From Massilia sp. erpn (GTDB lineage Bacteria; Pseudomonadota; Gammaproteobacteria; Burkholderiales; Burkholderiaceae_D), in assembly GCF_024400215.1 (NCBI RefSeq), contig NZ_CP053748.1:2914001-2978000 (forward strand): a DNA stretch of 64,000 nucleotides, in the 5' to 3' direction. The notes beneath the pieces were generated by a model. It was given only the letters and a program-made list of their open reading frames with translations. It did no database searches and had not been told where the DNA came from. A program made the position numbers and the translations under genes. Positions within the stretch are counted from its first letter, which is position 1; the number at the start of each line of letters is the position of its first letter. Shown here piece after piece: positions 53,510 through 62,547 of the stretch.

Positions 53510-55810
53510 ATGCGGATACATGGATACCTGGCTTTTCTTGTCGGGGTTTGCGTAACCGTCTGGGTCTGCCTGTTCGTGATGGAGGTGCAGGATCAGCAGA
53601 TCCGCAACGGCTTCCAGCGCGACACTGAGAAGGTGGCGCGCGACACCACACTGCGCCTGCAAACCTATTTCGACATGCTGCTCAGCATCAAGGGCGTGTT
53701 CGCGGTCAGCGAAAATCTGGACCGCGCCGCCTTCCACCGCTATGTGCGCGAGCTGAACCTGACGGAACGCTATCCCGGTTTCCAGGCGATCCAGTTTGTG
53801 CGGCGCGTGCCGCGCGCCCAGCTCGCCGCCTACGGCGACGCCATCCGCCGTGACGCGGCCTTGCAGGCAGGCGGCTACCCAGAATTTAAAATTCATCCCG
53901 CAAGCATGCAGGATGAGCATTTCATCATCGAGTACAACGAGCCGATGCGCGGCAACGAAAACGCCTTCGGCCTCGATCTGGCGGCGCTGCCGACGCATTA
54001 CGAAGCGCTGCGCATGGGGCGCGACAATGGCGGCGTGATCGCCACCGAACGCATCACCCTGGTGCAGGACGCCAGCGGCCAGCCGGGTTTCGTGGCGCGC
54101 CTGCCGGTATACCGGCCCGGTGTAGTGCTCGACTCGCTGGCCAGCCGGCGCGCGGCCCTGATCGGCTTTGTCGCCATCGTCTTCCGCGTGAATAATCTGA
54201 TGCGCGAAGTGATCGATAGCCCGCTGCTGGGCCATCTATATGTGCGCATCAACGATGGTGGCTATCTGCGCGATGGCGGCACGGCCGCGCCCAGTCTCGA
54301 CAACCTGCTGTTCGACAGCGCCGGCAAGGCGGGCGAGGCGCGCCTGCCGGCTTTGACCGGCCTGTCGCGCAACGTCAGCCTGAATGTGGGCCAGCGCCGC
54401 TGGCTGCTGCAGTTCGAAGGCCACGCGGGCCAGCGCTATGGCCGCAACTGGGTGGTGATCGGCGTGACCGGCGCGGCGGGCGTCATCATCAGCGCCCTGA
54501 TTGCGGCCCTGCTGGTGGCCTGGCAGCGCCGCCGTGCCCTGGCACGTGAGCTGCGCAATGCACTCAACGAGCAGCGCGCCTTCCAGGATACGGCGGTGGT
54601 GGGCATAGGCTTGTTCAGCAATGGCCTGATCCTGCGTTGCAACCGCGGGCTGGAAGAGATGACCGGCTATCCCGGCGGCGGCCTGGTGGGCATGCGCAGC
54701 AGTGTGCTGCTGCGCGCCGGCGGCGCCATCGATCCCTTTGCCTGCGGCCCCTGCGGCGAGCCGGCCCACCTGGAGCTGGAGCTGCTGCGGCGCGACGGCA
54801 GTCCCCTGTGGTGCATGGTGAACGGCCGCCGGCTCGATCCCGAGGAGCCGGCCAAGGGCTGCGTCTGGGTGATCGCCGACATCAGCGACCGCAAGGCGGC
54901 CGAAGCGGCGCTAGTGGAAACCAAGCAGGGACTGGAGCGCAGCCTGGCCGAGCTGGCGCGCGAGAAGGCGCGGGTGGACGAGGCGCACAAGGAGCTGTCC
55001 TCGGCGCTGGCGGCGCTGAAACAGGCGCAAGCCACCTTGATCACCTCGGAGAAAATGGCTTCGCTGGGCGCGCTGGTGGCCGGCATTGCACATGAGCTGA
55101 ATACGCCGATCGGCAACAGCCTGCTGACGGTATCGGCGCTGAGCGATATGGTGGCGGACTTCGAACGCAAGCTGGCCGAAGGCGGCATCAAGCGCTCGAC
55201 CCTGGACGTGCATCTGGCCGACGCCAAGGCCGCCTGCACCATCATCGCCGGCTCGCTGGGGCGGGCGGCCGATCTGATCACCTCCTTCAAGCAGGTGGCA
55301 GTGGACCAGACTTCCGACCAGCGCCGCCGCTTCCATCTGTCCAGCGTGCTGCACGATACCCTGGCCACCTATGCGGCCCAGCTGCGCCGCGTCAGCTGCG
55401 AGGTGAAGGTGGACGTGCCGGAGGCGCTGGACTTTCTGTCCTATCCGGGCAGCTTGAGCCAGGTGCTGAGCAATTTGATTAACAACGCCATCCTGCATGC
55501 CTTCGAAGGACGGGCGCAGGGACTGATCACGATCACGGCGCGCGCCGAGGGTGAGGAGGAAGCGGTACTGGAATTCAGCGACGACGGCATCGGCATGGGA
55601 TCAAAGACCCTGCGCCAGATTTACGACCCCTTCTTCACCACCAAGATGGGGCAGGGCGGTTCGGGGCTCGGCATGAATATCGTTTATAACATTGTCACCG
55701 GCGTGCTCAAAGGCCGCATCGATATCCGCTCGGAGCCGGGGCAGGGCACCACGGTGGTGCTGACCTTGCCGCGCCGCGTGCCGGCGCGGGAGCTGGAGCA
55801 GGCAGCTTGA
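53510..55810 (+). CDS. CHASE-PAS sensor histidine kinase
   Basis: This 766-residue membrane kinase has TM1 at about residues 5-27, a periplasmic CHASE domain (40-260; RAAFHRYVRELNLTERYPGFQAIQF), TM2 (about 318-340), a PAS domain (355-470), a coiled coil, a HisKA-like box with His528 (GIAHELNTPIGN) and an ATPase domain (NLINNAILHAFEG, DDGIGM, GGSGLGMNIVYN). CHASE domains sense small extracellular ligands. No cognate regulator with an intact receiver is adjacent, and the upstream HD-GYP receiver is degenerate. Confidence 0.92.
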   Translation: MRIHGYLAFLVGVCVTVWVCLFVMEVQDQQIRNGFQRDTEKVARDTTLRLQTYFDMLLSIKGVFAVSENLDRAAFHRYVRELNLTERYPGFQAIQFVRRVPRAQLAAYGDAIRRDAALQAGGYPEFKIHPASMQDEHFIIEYNEPMRGNENAFGLDLAALPTHYEALRMGRDNGGVIATERITLVQDASGQPGFVARLPVYRPGVVLDSLASRRAALIGFVAIVFRVNNLMREVIDSPLLGHLYVRINDGGYLRDGGTAAPSLDNLLFDSAGKAGEARLPALTGLSRNVSLNVGQRRWLLQFEGHAGQRYGRNWVVIGVTGAAGVIISALIAALLVAWQRRRALARELRNALNEQRAFQDTAVVGIGLFSNGLILRCNRGLEEMTGYPGGGLVGMRSSVLLRAGGAIDPFACGPCGEPAHLELELLRRDGSPLWCMVNGRRLDPEEPAKGCVWVIADISDRKAAEAALVETKQGLERSLAELAREKARVDEAHKELSSALAALKQAQATLITSEKMASLGALVAGIAHELNTPIGNSLLTVSALSDMVADFERKLAEGGIKRSTLDVHLADAKAACTIIAGSLGRAADLITSFKQVAVDQTSDQRRRFHLSSVLHDTLATYAAQLRRVSCEVKVDVPEALDFLSYPGSLSQVLSNLINNAILHAFEGRAQGLITITARAEGEEEAVLEFSDDGIGMGSKTLRQIYDPFFTTKMGQGGSGLGMNIVYNIVTGVLKGRIDIRSEPGQGTTVVLTLPRRVPARELEQAA

Positions 55811-55856
55811 GACGCTGCCTGCGCGGCCTGAGAGGCCGTCTGCCTTGCGGCCGCGA

Positions 55857-56681
55857 TCAGCGGCGGCGGCCGTAGCGGGAACGCAGCAGATTCAGCATCG
55901 CCACATTCAATTCCCAGGCATTGCTCACCGGGCGCTGGCTGTAAGGCAGCTGGAAGGTGTAGGGCGCCGGGCCGAATTCCGGCGTCAGCGTCATGCGTTG
56001 CGCGCCTTCCGACTTGCGCAGCTCGATGATGCGATCCCACCAGCCCAGATGCGCTTCCAGTTCGGCCGCCGCTTCCGGCGCGCGGAAGTCGGCCACCTGC
56101 GGTCCTTGCGCATGGCCGACGCGGGCGTGGATATGGCGCACGCGCGGCAGGGTGGCGGCCAGCGTCTGCGGCTGGTCTTCCAGCAGCGATTCGCAGGCGC
56201 AGCACCAGTGCGACAGATCCGCCGTCAGATGCAGGCCCGGCATACGCTGCAAGTAGGGCAGCAGCAGCATCGGGTGGCCGCTGAAACGGCTGCGGTGGAT
56301 CTCATGGACGATAGCCACGCCGTGTTCCTGCGAAATGGCGTCGGCTAGAGCGATCAGTTCCTCGTTCTGCTGAGGCGTGTAGTAATCCTTGCCCGTGTGC
56401 GAATTCACCAGCAGCGGACGGGCCGCGCAGGCATTGTTCAGCAGCTGGGCCAGCGCGTGCTTGTGCGCCTCGAACTGCGGATGGAAAACGGTTTCCCACT
56501 GGGCCACGATCAGGCCCAGGCCGGCGTCGGCGATCAGGCGCACCCACTGGTCGCGTTCAGCAGCGTCCAGCGGCAGCGACATTTCGATGCCGTCGAAACC
56601 GGCCGCCAGCACGCGCTCGATGAACACCTGCGGCGCCAGCTCATTGCTGCCCCAGTGGGGCGCGAAAATGCGGATATCCAT
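55857..56681 (-). CDS. Sugar phosphate isomerase/epimerase-like TIM-barrel protein
   Basis: This 274-residue protein has the xylose-isomerase-like TIM-barrel (AP endonuclease 2) pattern: GFDGIEMSLPLD, GLIVAQWET, LLVNSHTGKDYYT, VAIVHEIHRSRFSG, LHLTADLSHWCC, RVRHIHARVGH and TLTPEFGP. The conserved His/Glu/Asp/Glu metal ligands fall in these strands. It lies 3 bp after a PhyH-like dioxygenase gene. The two probably act on the same small molecule, which cannot be named. Confidence 0.85.
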   Translation of the reverse strand: MDIRIFAPHWGSNELAPQVFIERVLAAGFDGIEMSLPLDAAERDQWVRLIADAGLGLIVAQWETVFHPQFEAHKHALAQLLNNACAARPLLVNSHTGKDYYTPQQNEELIALADAISQEHGVAIVHEIHRSRFSGHPMLLLPYLQRMPGLHLTADLSHWCCACESLLEDQPQTLAATLPRVRHIHARVGHAQGPQVADFRAPEAAAELEAHLGWWDRIIELRKSEGAQRMTLTPEFGPAPYTFQLPYSQRPVSNAWELNVAMLNLLRSRYGRRR

Positions 56682-56684
56682 GTT

Positions 56685-57524
56685 TTAGATGAAGCCTCGC
56701 ACCGGGAAGGCAGCGTCGCGCTGGATCCAGTTCTGCGGCGAATACACGGTGTTCGCATCCGTCACATGCAGGGTGTAGGCGTGGCGCGAAACCGGCGAGC
56801 GGTTCGGCGCGCTGTAGTGCGGCAGCAGGCCGTGGAAACATACCAGGCTGCCGGCCTTGCATTCCAGCGGCACGGCGGTCGAATCGTCCGGCCAGGGCAT
56901 GCTGTCGAGTTTTTCCACGCTGATCTTGTCGCCGTGGCGCAGGAAGCGCTCGCGCAGCGGACCGCGGTGGCCGCCCGGCTCGGCCCACAGGCAGCCGTTG
57001 TCCAGGGTGGCGTCTTCCAGCGCGAACCAGAAGGTGGTGACGCTGATCGGCGTGGTGTCGAAATAGGTGGCGTCCTGGTGCCAGCGCACCTCGCCGCCGA
57101 TGCCGGGCTGCTTGAAGATATACATGGACTGCCAGACCTGGGCCTGGGCCAGGCCCACATCGGCCGCCAGCTGTACCAGGCGCGCATCGGCGCTGAAGGC
57201 GCGGAAGACAGGGTCGAGATCGTGCATGGCGTGGCCGATCTTGTTGATCGACAGTTCCTTGGCCTGTTTCAGCGCGCCGTCCGGGCCGAACGCCTCTTCC
57301 TCGAAGAAGCAGCGGATGGTGTTGTCCGAGGCCAGGAAATAATCGTCGGCCTTCTTCTCCTGCTCCTTGGTGGTGAAGATGCCCTGGGCCACGGCTGGAT
57401 CGAAATCGTTGACAATCTGGCCAGCGCGGGCGCGCAGGGCGGCGATTTCCTCGGCCGCTTTGAAATTGGGGATGACTATGAAACCGTCGCGCAGATATTG
57501 CGCTTTCTGCACTTCGCTCAGCAT
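56685..57524 (-). CDS. Phytanoyl-CoA dioxygenase (PhyH) family protein
   Basis: This 279-residue non-heme iron 2-oxoglutarate oxygenase has the metal motif WHQDATYF (H-x-D), a distal His in HGLLPHYSAPN and an Arg in SRHAYTLH that would bind 2-oxoglutarate. The overall sequence resembles PHYHD1-like members, which hydroxylate unknown small substrates. It is divergent from the LysR gene across about 110 bp containing palindromes, so LysR probably controls it. Confidence 0.9.
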   Translation of the reverse strand: MLSEVQKAQYLRDGFIVIPNFKAAEEIAALRARAGQIVNDFDPAVAQGIFTTKEQEKKADDYFLASDNTIRCFFEEEAFGPDGALKQAKELSINKIGHAMHDLDPVFRAFSADARLVQLAADVGLAQAQVWQSMYIFKQPGIGGEVRWHQDATYFDTTPISVTTFWFALEDATLDNGCLWAEPGGHRGPLRERFLRHGDKISVEKLDSMPWPDDSTAVPLECKAGSLVCFHGLLPHYSAPNRSPVSRHAYTLHVTDANTVYSPQNWIQRDAAFPVRGFI

Positions 57525-57597
57525 GGCTCGTGGCTCCTGGATTGATTCAATGCCCGCATTGTACGGAGGTGGGCTGTATCAAACAATGCACGAACGG

Positions 57598-57627
57598 TTG
57601 ACACATTGTCTCTGAAATGGAGACAAT
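57598..57627 (+). promoter_or_regulatory. lysR promoter with overlapping palindrome
   Basis: A consensus -35 TTGACA (57598-57603) and GACAAT (57622-57627) are 18 bp apart. The palindrome ATTGTCTC-N7-GAGACAAT (57605-57627) covers the spacer and -10, and ACAATG..CATTGT further pairs upstream bases. The region lies between the divergent PhyH and LysR genes, where a LysR protein is expected to bind. Confidence 0.55.
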
Positions 57628-57634
57628 TGACGGC

Positions 57635-58558
57635 ATGGACCAGCTAAGAGCAATGGAGATTTTTGTCGAAGTGGCGCGCCTGCGCAGCTTCAGCGAAGCG
57701 GCGCGGCGGCTGGGGCTGACGCGCGCCATGGTCAGCAAGCACATCATGCAGCTCGAAGACAAGCTGAATGCCCGCCTGCTGCACCGATCCACGCGCGAGG
57801 TGAGCCTGACCGATGTGGGCAGCGCCTATCTGGAACCATGCACCGCCGCCGTGCGGCAAGCGCAGGAAGCGGCGCGCATCGTCACCCATGCCGGGGAAGG
57901 CCTGGCAGGGCCGTTGCGCATCCAGGCGCCATCGAGCTTCGGCAGCGAATGGCTGGCCGACGCCCTGGCGCGCTTCGCCCAGCCGCATCCCCAGCTCAAG
58001 CCCCTGCTGCATGTCGACGACGCCCTGCTCGACCCCATCGAACACGGTTTTGATCTGACGATACGGGTAGGCGGCATCCCCGACAGCCACGCCCTCTCGA
58101 TCCGCCCGCTGGCTCCCTGCCGCGGTGTGCTGTGCGCCGCGCCATCCTATCTGGAAAAATGGGGCCAGCCGCAGCATCCGAATGAGCTGCACCGCCACCA
58201 ATGCCTGCACTTCAGCCACCTGACCGACGGCACCACCTGGCACTTCCGGCGCGGCGAAGAAGAGGAAGTCGTGCGGGTCGAAGCCAGCTTCACCGCCAAC
58301 AATGGCCTGGTGCTGCAGCATGCCGCGTTGCGCGGGCTGGGCATCGTCTACAGCACCACTTTTCTCGCGTGGAGCCAGCTGCTCGAAGGCAGCTTGATCC
58401 CCGTCCTTGGCGACTGGGAGCTGCCGCTAAACCATCTCAGCGCGCTCTACCCGGCGAGCCGCCAGCCTTCGCCCAAGGTGCGCGCCCTGATCGATTTTCT
58501 ACTGGCCGAATACCACCCCATCCCCCCCTGGGACCGCGCCCTCGCCCCCATCCTTTGA
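57635..58558 (+). CDS. LysR-family transcriptional regulator
   Basis: This 307-residue LTTR has an N-terminal winged helix (MEIFVEVARLRSFSEAARRLGLTRAMVSKHI) and a periplasmic-binding-like effector domain (LRIQAPSSFGSEWLADALARF onward). The ATG at 57635 was chosen over 57617 because the earlier one lies inside the promoter palindrome and the family usually starts MDxLRAME. Transcription would start next to this ATG. Its TGA stop is formed by the TTTGATC edge of repeat copy 3. It probably regulates the divergent PhyH-isomerase pair. Confidence 0.92.
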   Translation: MDQLRAMEIFVEVARLRSFSEAARRLGLTRAMVSKHIMQLEDKLNARLLHRSTREVSLTDVGSAYLEPCTAAVRQAQEAARIVTHAGEGLAGPLRIQAPSSFGSEWLADALARFAQPHPQLKPLLHVDDALLDPIEHGFDLTIRVGGIPDSHALSIRPLAPCRGVLCAAPSYLEKWGQPQHPNELHRHQCLHFSHLTDGTTWHFRRGEEEEVVRVEASFTANNGLVLQHAALRGLGIVYSTTFLAWSQLLEGSLIPVLGDWELPLNHLSALYPASRQPSPKVRALIDFLLAEYHPIPPWDRALAPIL

Positions 58559-58683
58559 TCCAAATCAAACAATGTCCTACCCTGGTGTCAGGCACTAGAG
58601 TCGGACATTCTTTGATCTAAATCAGCAAATGTCCTACCTTAGTGCCTGACACCAGGGTGGGACATTGTTTGAGATAGGTCAAA
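58554..58683. repeat. Nested REPIN-like palindromic repeat, copy 3
   Basis: Outer arms 58571-58593 and 58644-58666 pair over 23 bp with one mismatch. Inner AATGTCC/GGACATT and GCACTA/TAGTGC-type arms nest between them. The left edge is TTTGATCCAAATCAAA. The lysR stop (58556-58558) and the stop of the convergent aminopeptidase gene (58679-58681) both lie within the element's ends. Confidence 0.85.
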
Positions 58684-59704
58684 CTTGCCAGGCGCCGTCG
58701 ACGTAGATGCGCTCACCGTCGAGGTGGACGGCTTCGGTGACGGCGAAGACGTCGATGTGGTAGCGGGTGTCTTTGCGCTTGAATTGGGGTTTCTGGTACT
58801 GGCCGTGCTTGGCGCCCAGCGAGAGGTGGATGCCGCACATGCGTTCATACGTACCGATGTCGTCCACCATCCTGTCGCGCGAGAAGGCGCGGTTCATGCC
58901 GAAGCCGAGTTCTCGCACCCATACTTCGCCTTCGTGGGCGCGGATGATGGACAGCATTTCGTCAAAGGCGGGCGTGCTGTTTTCTGCGCCGACCACGCGG
59001 CCCTTTTCGACGATCATGGTGATCGGCACGTCGGGACGGTTGACGTGGAAGGTGGTATCGCCAAAGACGAAGACGCGCACGCGCCCATTCACCGCTTCCA
59101 GATCCTGGGCTTCGGTGAACACTTCGCCGATCGGGAACAGGCCGCCGACATTGTTCATGGCGCTGTAGTCGCCGATATTCAGCTTGGCGCTTTCGAAGGG
59201 GCTGCCGAAGACCAGCTGTGCGCCGTCGCCGCTGTCGACCACGCCGCCCTGGGCACAGTCGATGCGCGCTTTCAGCGCATGGCCCACGCCGCGGTAGTAG
59301 GCCGGGTCGTAGGCCAGCGCTTCGATATAGGCCAGGCCTTGCGCGCCGGGCATGCGTGACAGGTGCAGGTGTTCGATCACTTTCAGCCCGCGCTTGAACA
59401 GCTCGATGCGGATGCGGAAGGCTTCCAGGCGGAAGCTGGTGGTCTGGATCAGCGCCACCAGGTCGCCGGACTGCATGTCGGCGAAGGCGTCCAGCACTTC
59501 CTGCGCTTCGACGGCGTCGAAGTCGATGAAGCGCGCATCGGGGATGGCGCGGCGATAGGCTTCGGCGAGCACCGCATTCAGTTCGCTGCGGCGGTCGTGC
59601 ACGATCAGGGCGCGCTGGGGCGGGGCGTATTCGATGGCCATGGCCAGCAGGTCGCCGACATGGCGCGCCGCCTGGTCCTGGACATCAGGTGAAAAGGACA
59701 TCAT
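58679..59704 (-). CDS. M29-like aminopeptidase (aminopeptidase T/AmpS family)
   Basis: This 341-residue protein has metal ligands matching the M29 pattern: Glu in GLFPIGEVFTE, Glu in VRELGFGMN, His in HLSLGAKHGQY with Tyr, and a final YHIDVF (His-x-Asp). Family members are cobalt/zinc aminopeptidases; related NicX is a ring-cleaving dioxygenase, so another reaction is possible. The length is slightly short of typical (about 400), missing part of the N-terminal domain. Two ATGs (59704, 59701) are equally possible starts. The gene ends inside repeat copy 3. Confidence 0.82.
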   Translation of the reverse strand: MMSFSPDVQDQAARHVGDLLAMAIEYAPPQRALIVHDRRSELNAVLAEAYRRAIPDARFIDFDAVEAQEVLDAFADMQSGDLVALIQTTSFRLEAFRIRIELFKRGLKVIEHLHLSRMPGAQGLAYIEALAYDPAYYRGVGHALKARIDCAQGGVVDSGDGAQLVFGSPFESAKLNIGDYSAMNNVGGLFPIGEVFTEAQDLEAVNGRVRVFVFGDTTFHVNRPDVPITMIVEKGRVVGAENSTPAFDEMLSIIRAHEGEVWVRELGFGMNRAFSRDRMVDDIGTYERMCGIHLSLGAKHGQYQKPQFKRKDTRYHIDVFAVTEAVHLDGERIYVDGAWQV

Positions 59705-59864
59705 TTTGAACTATAACGTTAGAAGGGATGAGCGTTGCGCATTATACGACGCGGCAATGCCGCGACAGTCTGCTTGTCCCCGCCCGGGGGGCGTTGTAGA
59801 ATCAACCAAATATAGCCGGTGGGAAACATCCCTTTGAACCGGCCTCACATGGAGCGGGGCAAGA

Positions 59865-60323
59865 ATGAGCATACAGTTTGGACAAGATTTGCCCTTGCAG
59901 CGGCCGGACAAGGAAGACAGCCGGGCCGCCCTGTTCGTCCCCACGACGAATATCAAGGAAGAGGTGTTGCAGGCGCTGCGCAATGGCGCGGCCATCGTCG
60001 GTTTCGGCAACCATGACCGCACGCTGACGATTTATTACGAGTGCAACCGCTTCAACGAACCCGAAATGGCGAAATGGGAGCAAAAGGCGCGCAAGGCCTA
60101 TGACCGCCTGCTCGACAATCTGCCCACGACCTCGAAAATGGTGGTGAAGATCGAGAGCTTCGAGCAGATCGGCTATATCAGTAGCAAGGGCATCAATATC
60201 CGCCGCATGGAAAGCCTGGTGCGCTGGCTGGAAAATTCCGGCATTCCGGAATCGGCGCCGACCGAGGATCAAGTGACTTGGGCGCCGCCGCCGCCGCCGA
60301 AAAAGATCGTGGCGGGCGATTAA
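59865..60323 (+). CDS. Conserved-looking hypothetical protein, 152 residues
   Basis: The start has a GGAGCGGGG site. The protein is a soluble alpha/beta domain: TTNIKEEVLQALRNGAAIVGFG, then TIYYECNRFNEPEMAKWEQKARKAYDRLL and KMVVKIESFEQIGY, with a Pro-rich end (five Pro in a row before KKIVAGD). No family was recognised. It stands alone, followed by a 140-bp gap with no clear motif. Confidence 0.7.
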   Translation: MSIQFGQDLPLQRPDKEDSRAALFVPTTNIKEEVLQALRNGAAIVGFGNHDRTLTIYYECNRFNEPEMAKWEQKARKAYDRLLDNLPTTSKMVVKIESFEQIGYISSKGINIRRMESLVRWLENSGIPESAPTEDQVTWAPPPPPKKIVAGD

Positions 60324-60463
60324 GCCGGGCGTTGTTGTTGCTGTATGGATTTTTTCATGTGGCATGATTTATTGCTGAATTGCATGTGCTAATCTGGTTT
60401 CGGGCTGTTACACGGCCCGTCACAACACGGTCGCAGACCGGATTCCAGAGGAGACAATGCAAG

Positions 60464-60937
60464 ATGAAACGAGTATTCCAGACCCTGCTCGCCACCCTGT
60501 TCGCATTCGCCATGGGACAAGCCCTGGCCCAGGACGCCCAGCGCGGCACGGCCGACGAGGCGGTGTCCATGGTCAAGCGCGCCGGCGCCTTCCTTGAAAA
60601 GAATGGCCGCGAGAAGGCGATTGCCGCATTTAACGATTCCAAGGGCGAATTCATCAAGGGCGACCTGTACGTCTTCATGTTCGGCATGAATGGCGAGGAG
60701 CGCGGCGTGGCCCTGGCCCACGGCCAGAACGCCAAGATGGTCAACAAGAACCTGACCGAGCTGAATGCCGGCGGCGTGTATCCGATCAAGGAATTCCTCA
60801 AGCTGGCCGGCAGCCAGGCGGGCAAGGGCTGGGTGTCCTACAAGTGGCCGAATTCGATCAGCAAGAATATGGAAGACAAGTCCACCTATGTGGAGAAGTA
60901 CGGCGATGTGCTGATCGGCGTCGGCATCTACAAATAA
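60464..60937 (+). CDS. Secreted single-Cache domain protein
   Basis: This 157-residue protein has a signal peptide cut near residue 23 (ALAQ). The mature protein is one Cache sensor fold: ADEAVSMVKRAGAFLEKNGREKAIAAFND, DLYVFMFGMNGEERGVALAHGQNAKMVNKNL, GWVSYKWPNSISKNMEDKSTYVEKYGDVLIGVGIYK. Such free Cache proteins are periplasmic and may bind small ligands for a partner receptor. AGAGGAG lies 10 nt before the ATG. A strong terminator follows, so it is a single-gene unit. Confidence 0.85.
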   Translation: MKRVFQTLLATLFAFAMGQALAQDAQRGTADEAVSMVKRAGAFLEKNGREKAIAAFNDSKGEFIKGDLYVFMFGMNGEERGVALAHGQNAKMVNKNLTELNAGGVYPIKEFLKLAGSQAGKGWVSYKWPNSISKNMEDKSTYVEKYGDVLIGVGIYK

Positions 60938-60942
60938 GACGG

Positions 60943-60972
60943 CGCCCCGCTCTGTGCGGGGCGTATTTTTTT
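60943..60972 (+). terminator. Intrinsic terminator after the Cache gene
   Basis: Eight-bp stem CGCCCCGC/GCGGGGCG (60943-60950 with 60956-60963), loop TCTGT, then TATTTTTTT. It lies 5 nt after the stop. Confidence 0.93.
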
Positions 60973-61041
60973 GTCTGGTGCAATGTGGCAAATGCGCTAT
61001 GATTGCCCTCACACCCAAGGGGGCAATATAGTTGATGAAGC

Positions 61042-62547
61042 ATGGCTTATAGATGGGAATCCGAGGATAGCGTCTGGCTGGAGCAGGACAAGGGCCAGTT
61101 TCAACTTGCAGAAAGCAATGGATTGGGCCGCACCGAGTGGCCCGCCCAGGCGCGCAGCCGGCTGCCGGATGTGGCCAGCCTGCTCGGCGCGGCGCTGCCG
61201 CAGTCCTGCGAGCATGGCGCCATCTATCCCGAAGACTTCCAGTTCTGCCCCGAATGCGGCGCGGTGCTGCGTCATCCCGCCGCCGCGGCCGACGCGCCGG
61301 AGTGGTGGGGCGACACCAGCGCGCCCCTGCCGGACAGTTCCCACCCCTTGCCCAAGCATGCGCCGCATGGCCTGCCGCTGACCGCCTTGCCGCTTGCGGC
61401 CGCGCTGGAAAGCCGTCCGCCCGAACCGCATGTGGGACAGGCCGAACGCCGCCTGCCGGCGCCGCCGAATGCCGTCTGCGTGTTCGCCGCGGCCAGCTTC
61501 GGCTTCCGCGCCCAGCGTCTGCTGGCGCTGGCCTATACCCGCAATGTGCTGCAGTACTGGGATCCGCTGGCCCAGCACTGGCAGGTGATGGCGGCGGAAG
61601 ACTATGAATCCGACCTGCGCTTCACCGCGTCCGACTATGCCTGGCTGCCGCTCGACGCGGCGGCGGGACGGCGCGGCGATGTGGCGCTGGTGCCGGCCGC
61701 CCAGGGGCTGTTCCGCCTGCGTATCAATCCGGTCAGCGAAAGCTACCGCACCGAGGCGGTGTTCCTGGCCCGCCTGGCCAGCGCGCCGGGCGCAGTGGGC
61801 AAGCATATCGCCTGCCTGTTTGCCGACGATGACGGCGTCCATCTGTGGGCGGCCGATGCGGATGGCGCCAATCCCGAAGCGCTGGCCATTGCGGGCGGCG
61901 CCGCGCCCAGCGGTGGCTGGTCGCGTCCCGTCAGCTATGACGGCAGCTTGATCTGGCTGCACGAACAGGGCCATCTGGTCTGGCGCCCCGGCGCCGAGCC
62001 GCAATGGCTGGCCTGGCCCTTCCCATGGACGCCGCGCCTGATCCTGGGCGGCCCGGTGCGCAGCCGCGACGGCCGCCTGTGGCTGATCGGCCATGATGGA
62101 CAGGGCTATTCCTTCCGCGAGCTGGGTGTGGCCCAGGCCCAGGTGGAGGCCATCGACGGCGCGCGCCTGGGCTTCGGCACCTTGCTGTTCCGCCGCGGCC
62201 ACCAGGTGAAGGACGAACCCTGGGCCATCGAGGATGTGGAGGACCAGCGCCACAGCGATGCGCTGGTGCTACCACTGCTGGAGAACCTGAGCAGCACGCG
62301 CAGCCAGCCCACGGGCCTGGTGCTGCGTTTCGAGAAATTCACCGGCAAGGCCGAAGCGGCGCTGGAAAGCGCGACCCTGCCGCGCACCCTGATCGAGTGG
62401 ATCGGCCAGCGCAATGTGATTCTGGACGAAGTGGTGCGCCTGAGCCGTCCCGGCGACTGCCTGCCTTTCGTGTACGACGATTGCCTGTGGTTGCACCATC
62501 CCACCTGGAACGAGATCCGGGGCTGGCAACTGAAGGCGCTGGCATGA
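61042..62547 (+). CDS. Zinc-ribbon protein with repeated beta blades, unknown function
   Basis: This 501-residue protein has no signal peptide. Residues 50-76 hold CEHG and CPEC (Cys56, His58, Cys69, Cys72), a zinc-ribbon-like set. Residues about 115-500 are beta-rich with repeated W/G motifs (SGGWSRPVSYDGSLIWLHEQGHLVW, RDGRLWLIGHDGQGYSF, DDCLWLHHPTWNEIRGW) suggestive of a beta propeller. Its stop overlaps the start of the next gene as ATGA, so the two products are made together. No known family was recognised. Confidence 0.75.
   Translation: MAYRWESEDSVWLEQDKGQFQLAESNGLGRTEWPAQARSRLPDVASLLGAALPQSCEHGAIYPEDFQFCPECGAVLRHPAAAADAPEWWGDTSAPLPDSSHPLPKHAPHGLPLTALPLAAALESRPPEPHVGQAERRLPAPPNAVCVFAAASFGFRAQRLLALAYTRNVLQYWDPLAQHWQVMAAEDYESDLRFTASDYAWLPLDAAAGRRGDVALVPAAQGLFRLRINPVSESYRTEAVFLARLASAPGAVGKHIACLFADDDGVHLWAADADGANPEALAIAGGAAPSGGWSRPVSYDGSLIWLHEQGHLVWRPGAEPQWLAWPFPWTPRLILGGPVRSRDGRLWLIGHDGQGYSFRELGVAQAQVEAIDGARLGFGTLLFRRGHQVKDEPWAIEDVEDQRHSDALVLPLLENLSSTRSQPTGLVLRFEKFTGKAEAALESATLPRTLIEWIGQRNVILDEVVRLSRPGDCLPFVYDDCLWLHHPTWNEIRGWQLKALA

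Noticed and set aside
57617..57634. Upstream ATG at 57617 as the LysR start
   Set aside because: It lies inside the promoter palindrome and upstream of the predicted transcript start. The family usually begins at the next ATG.
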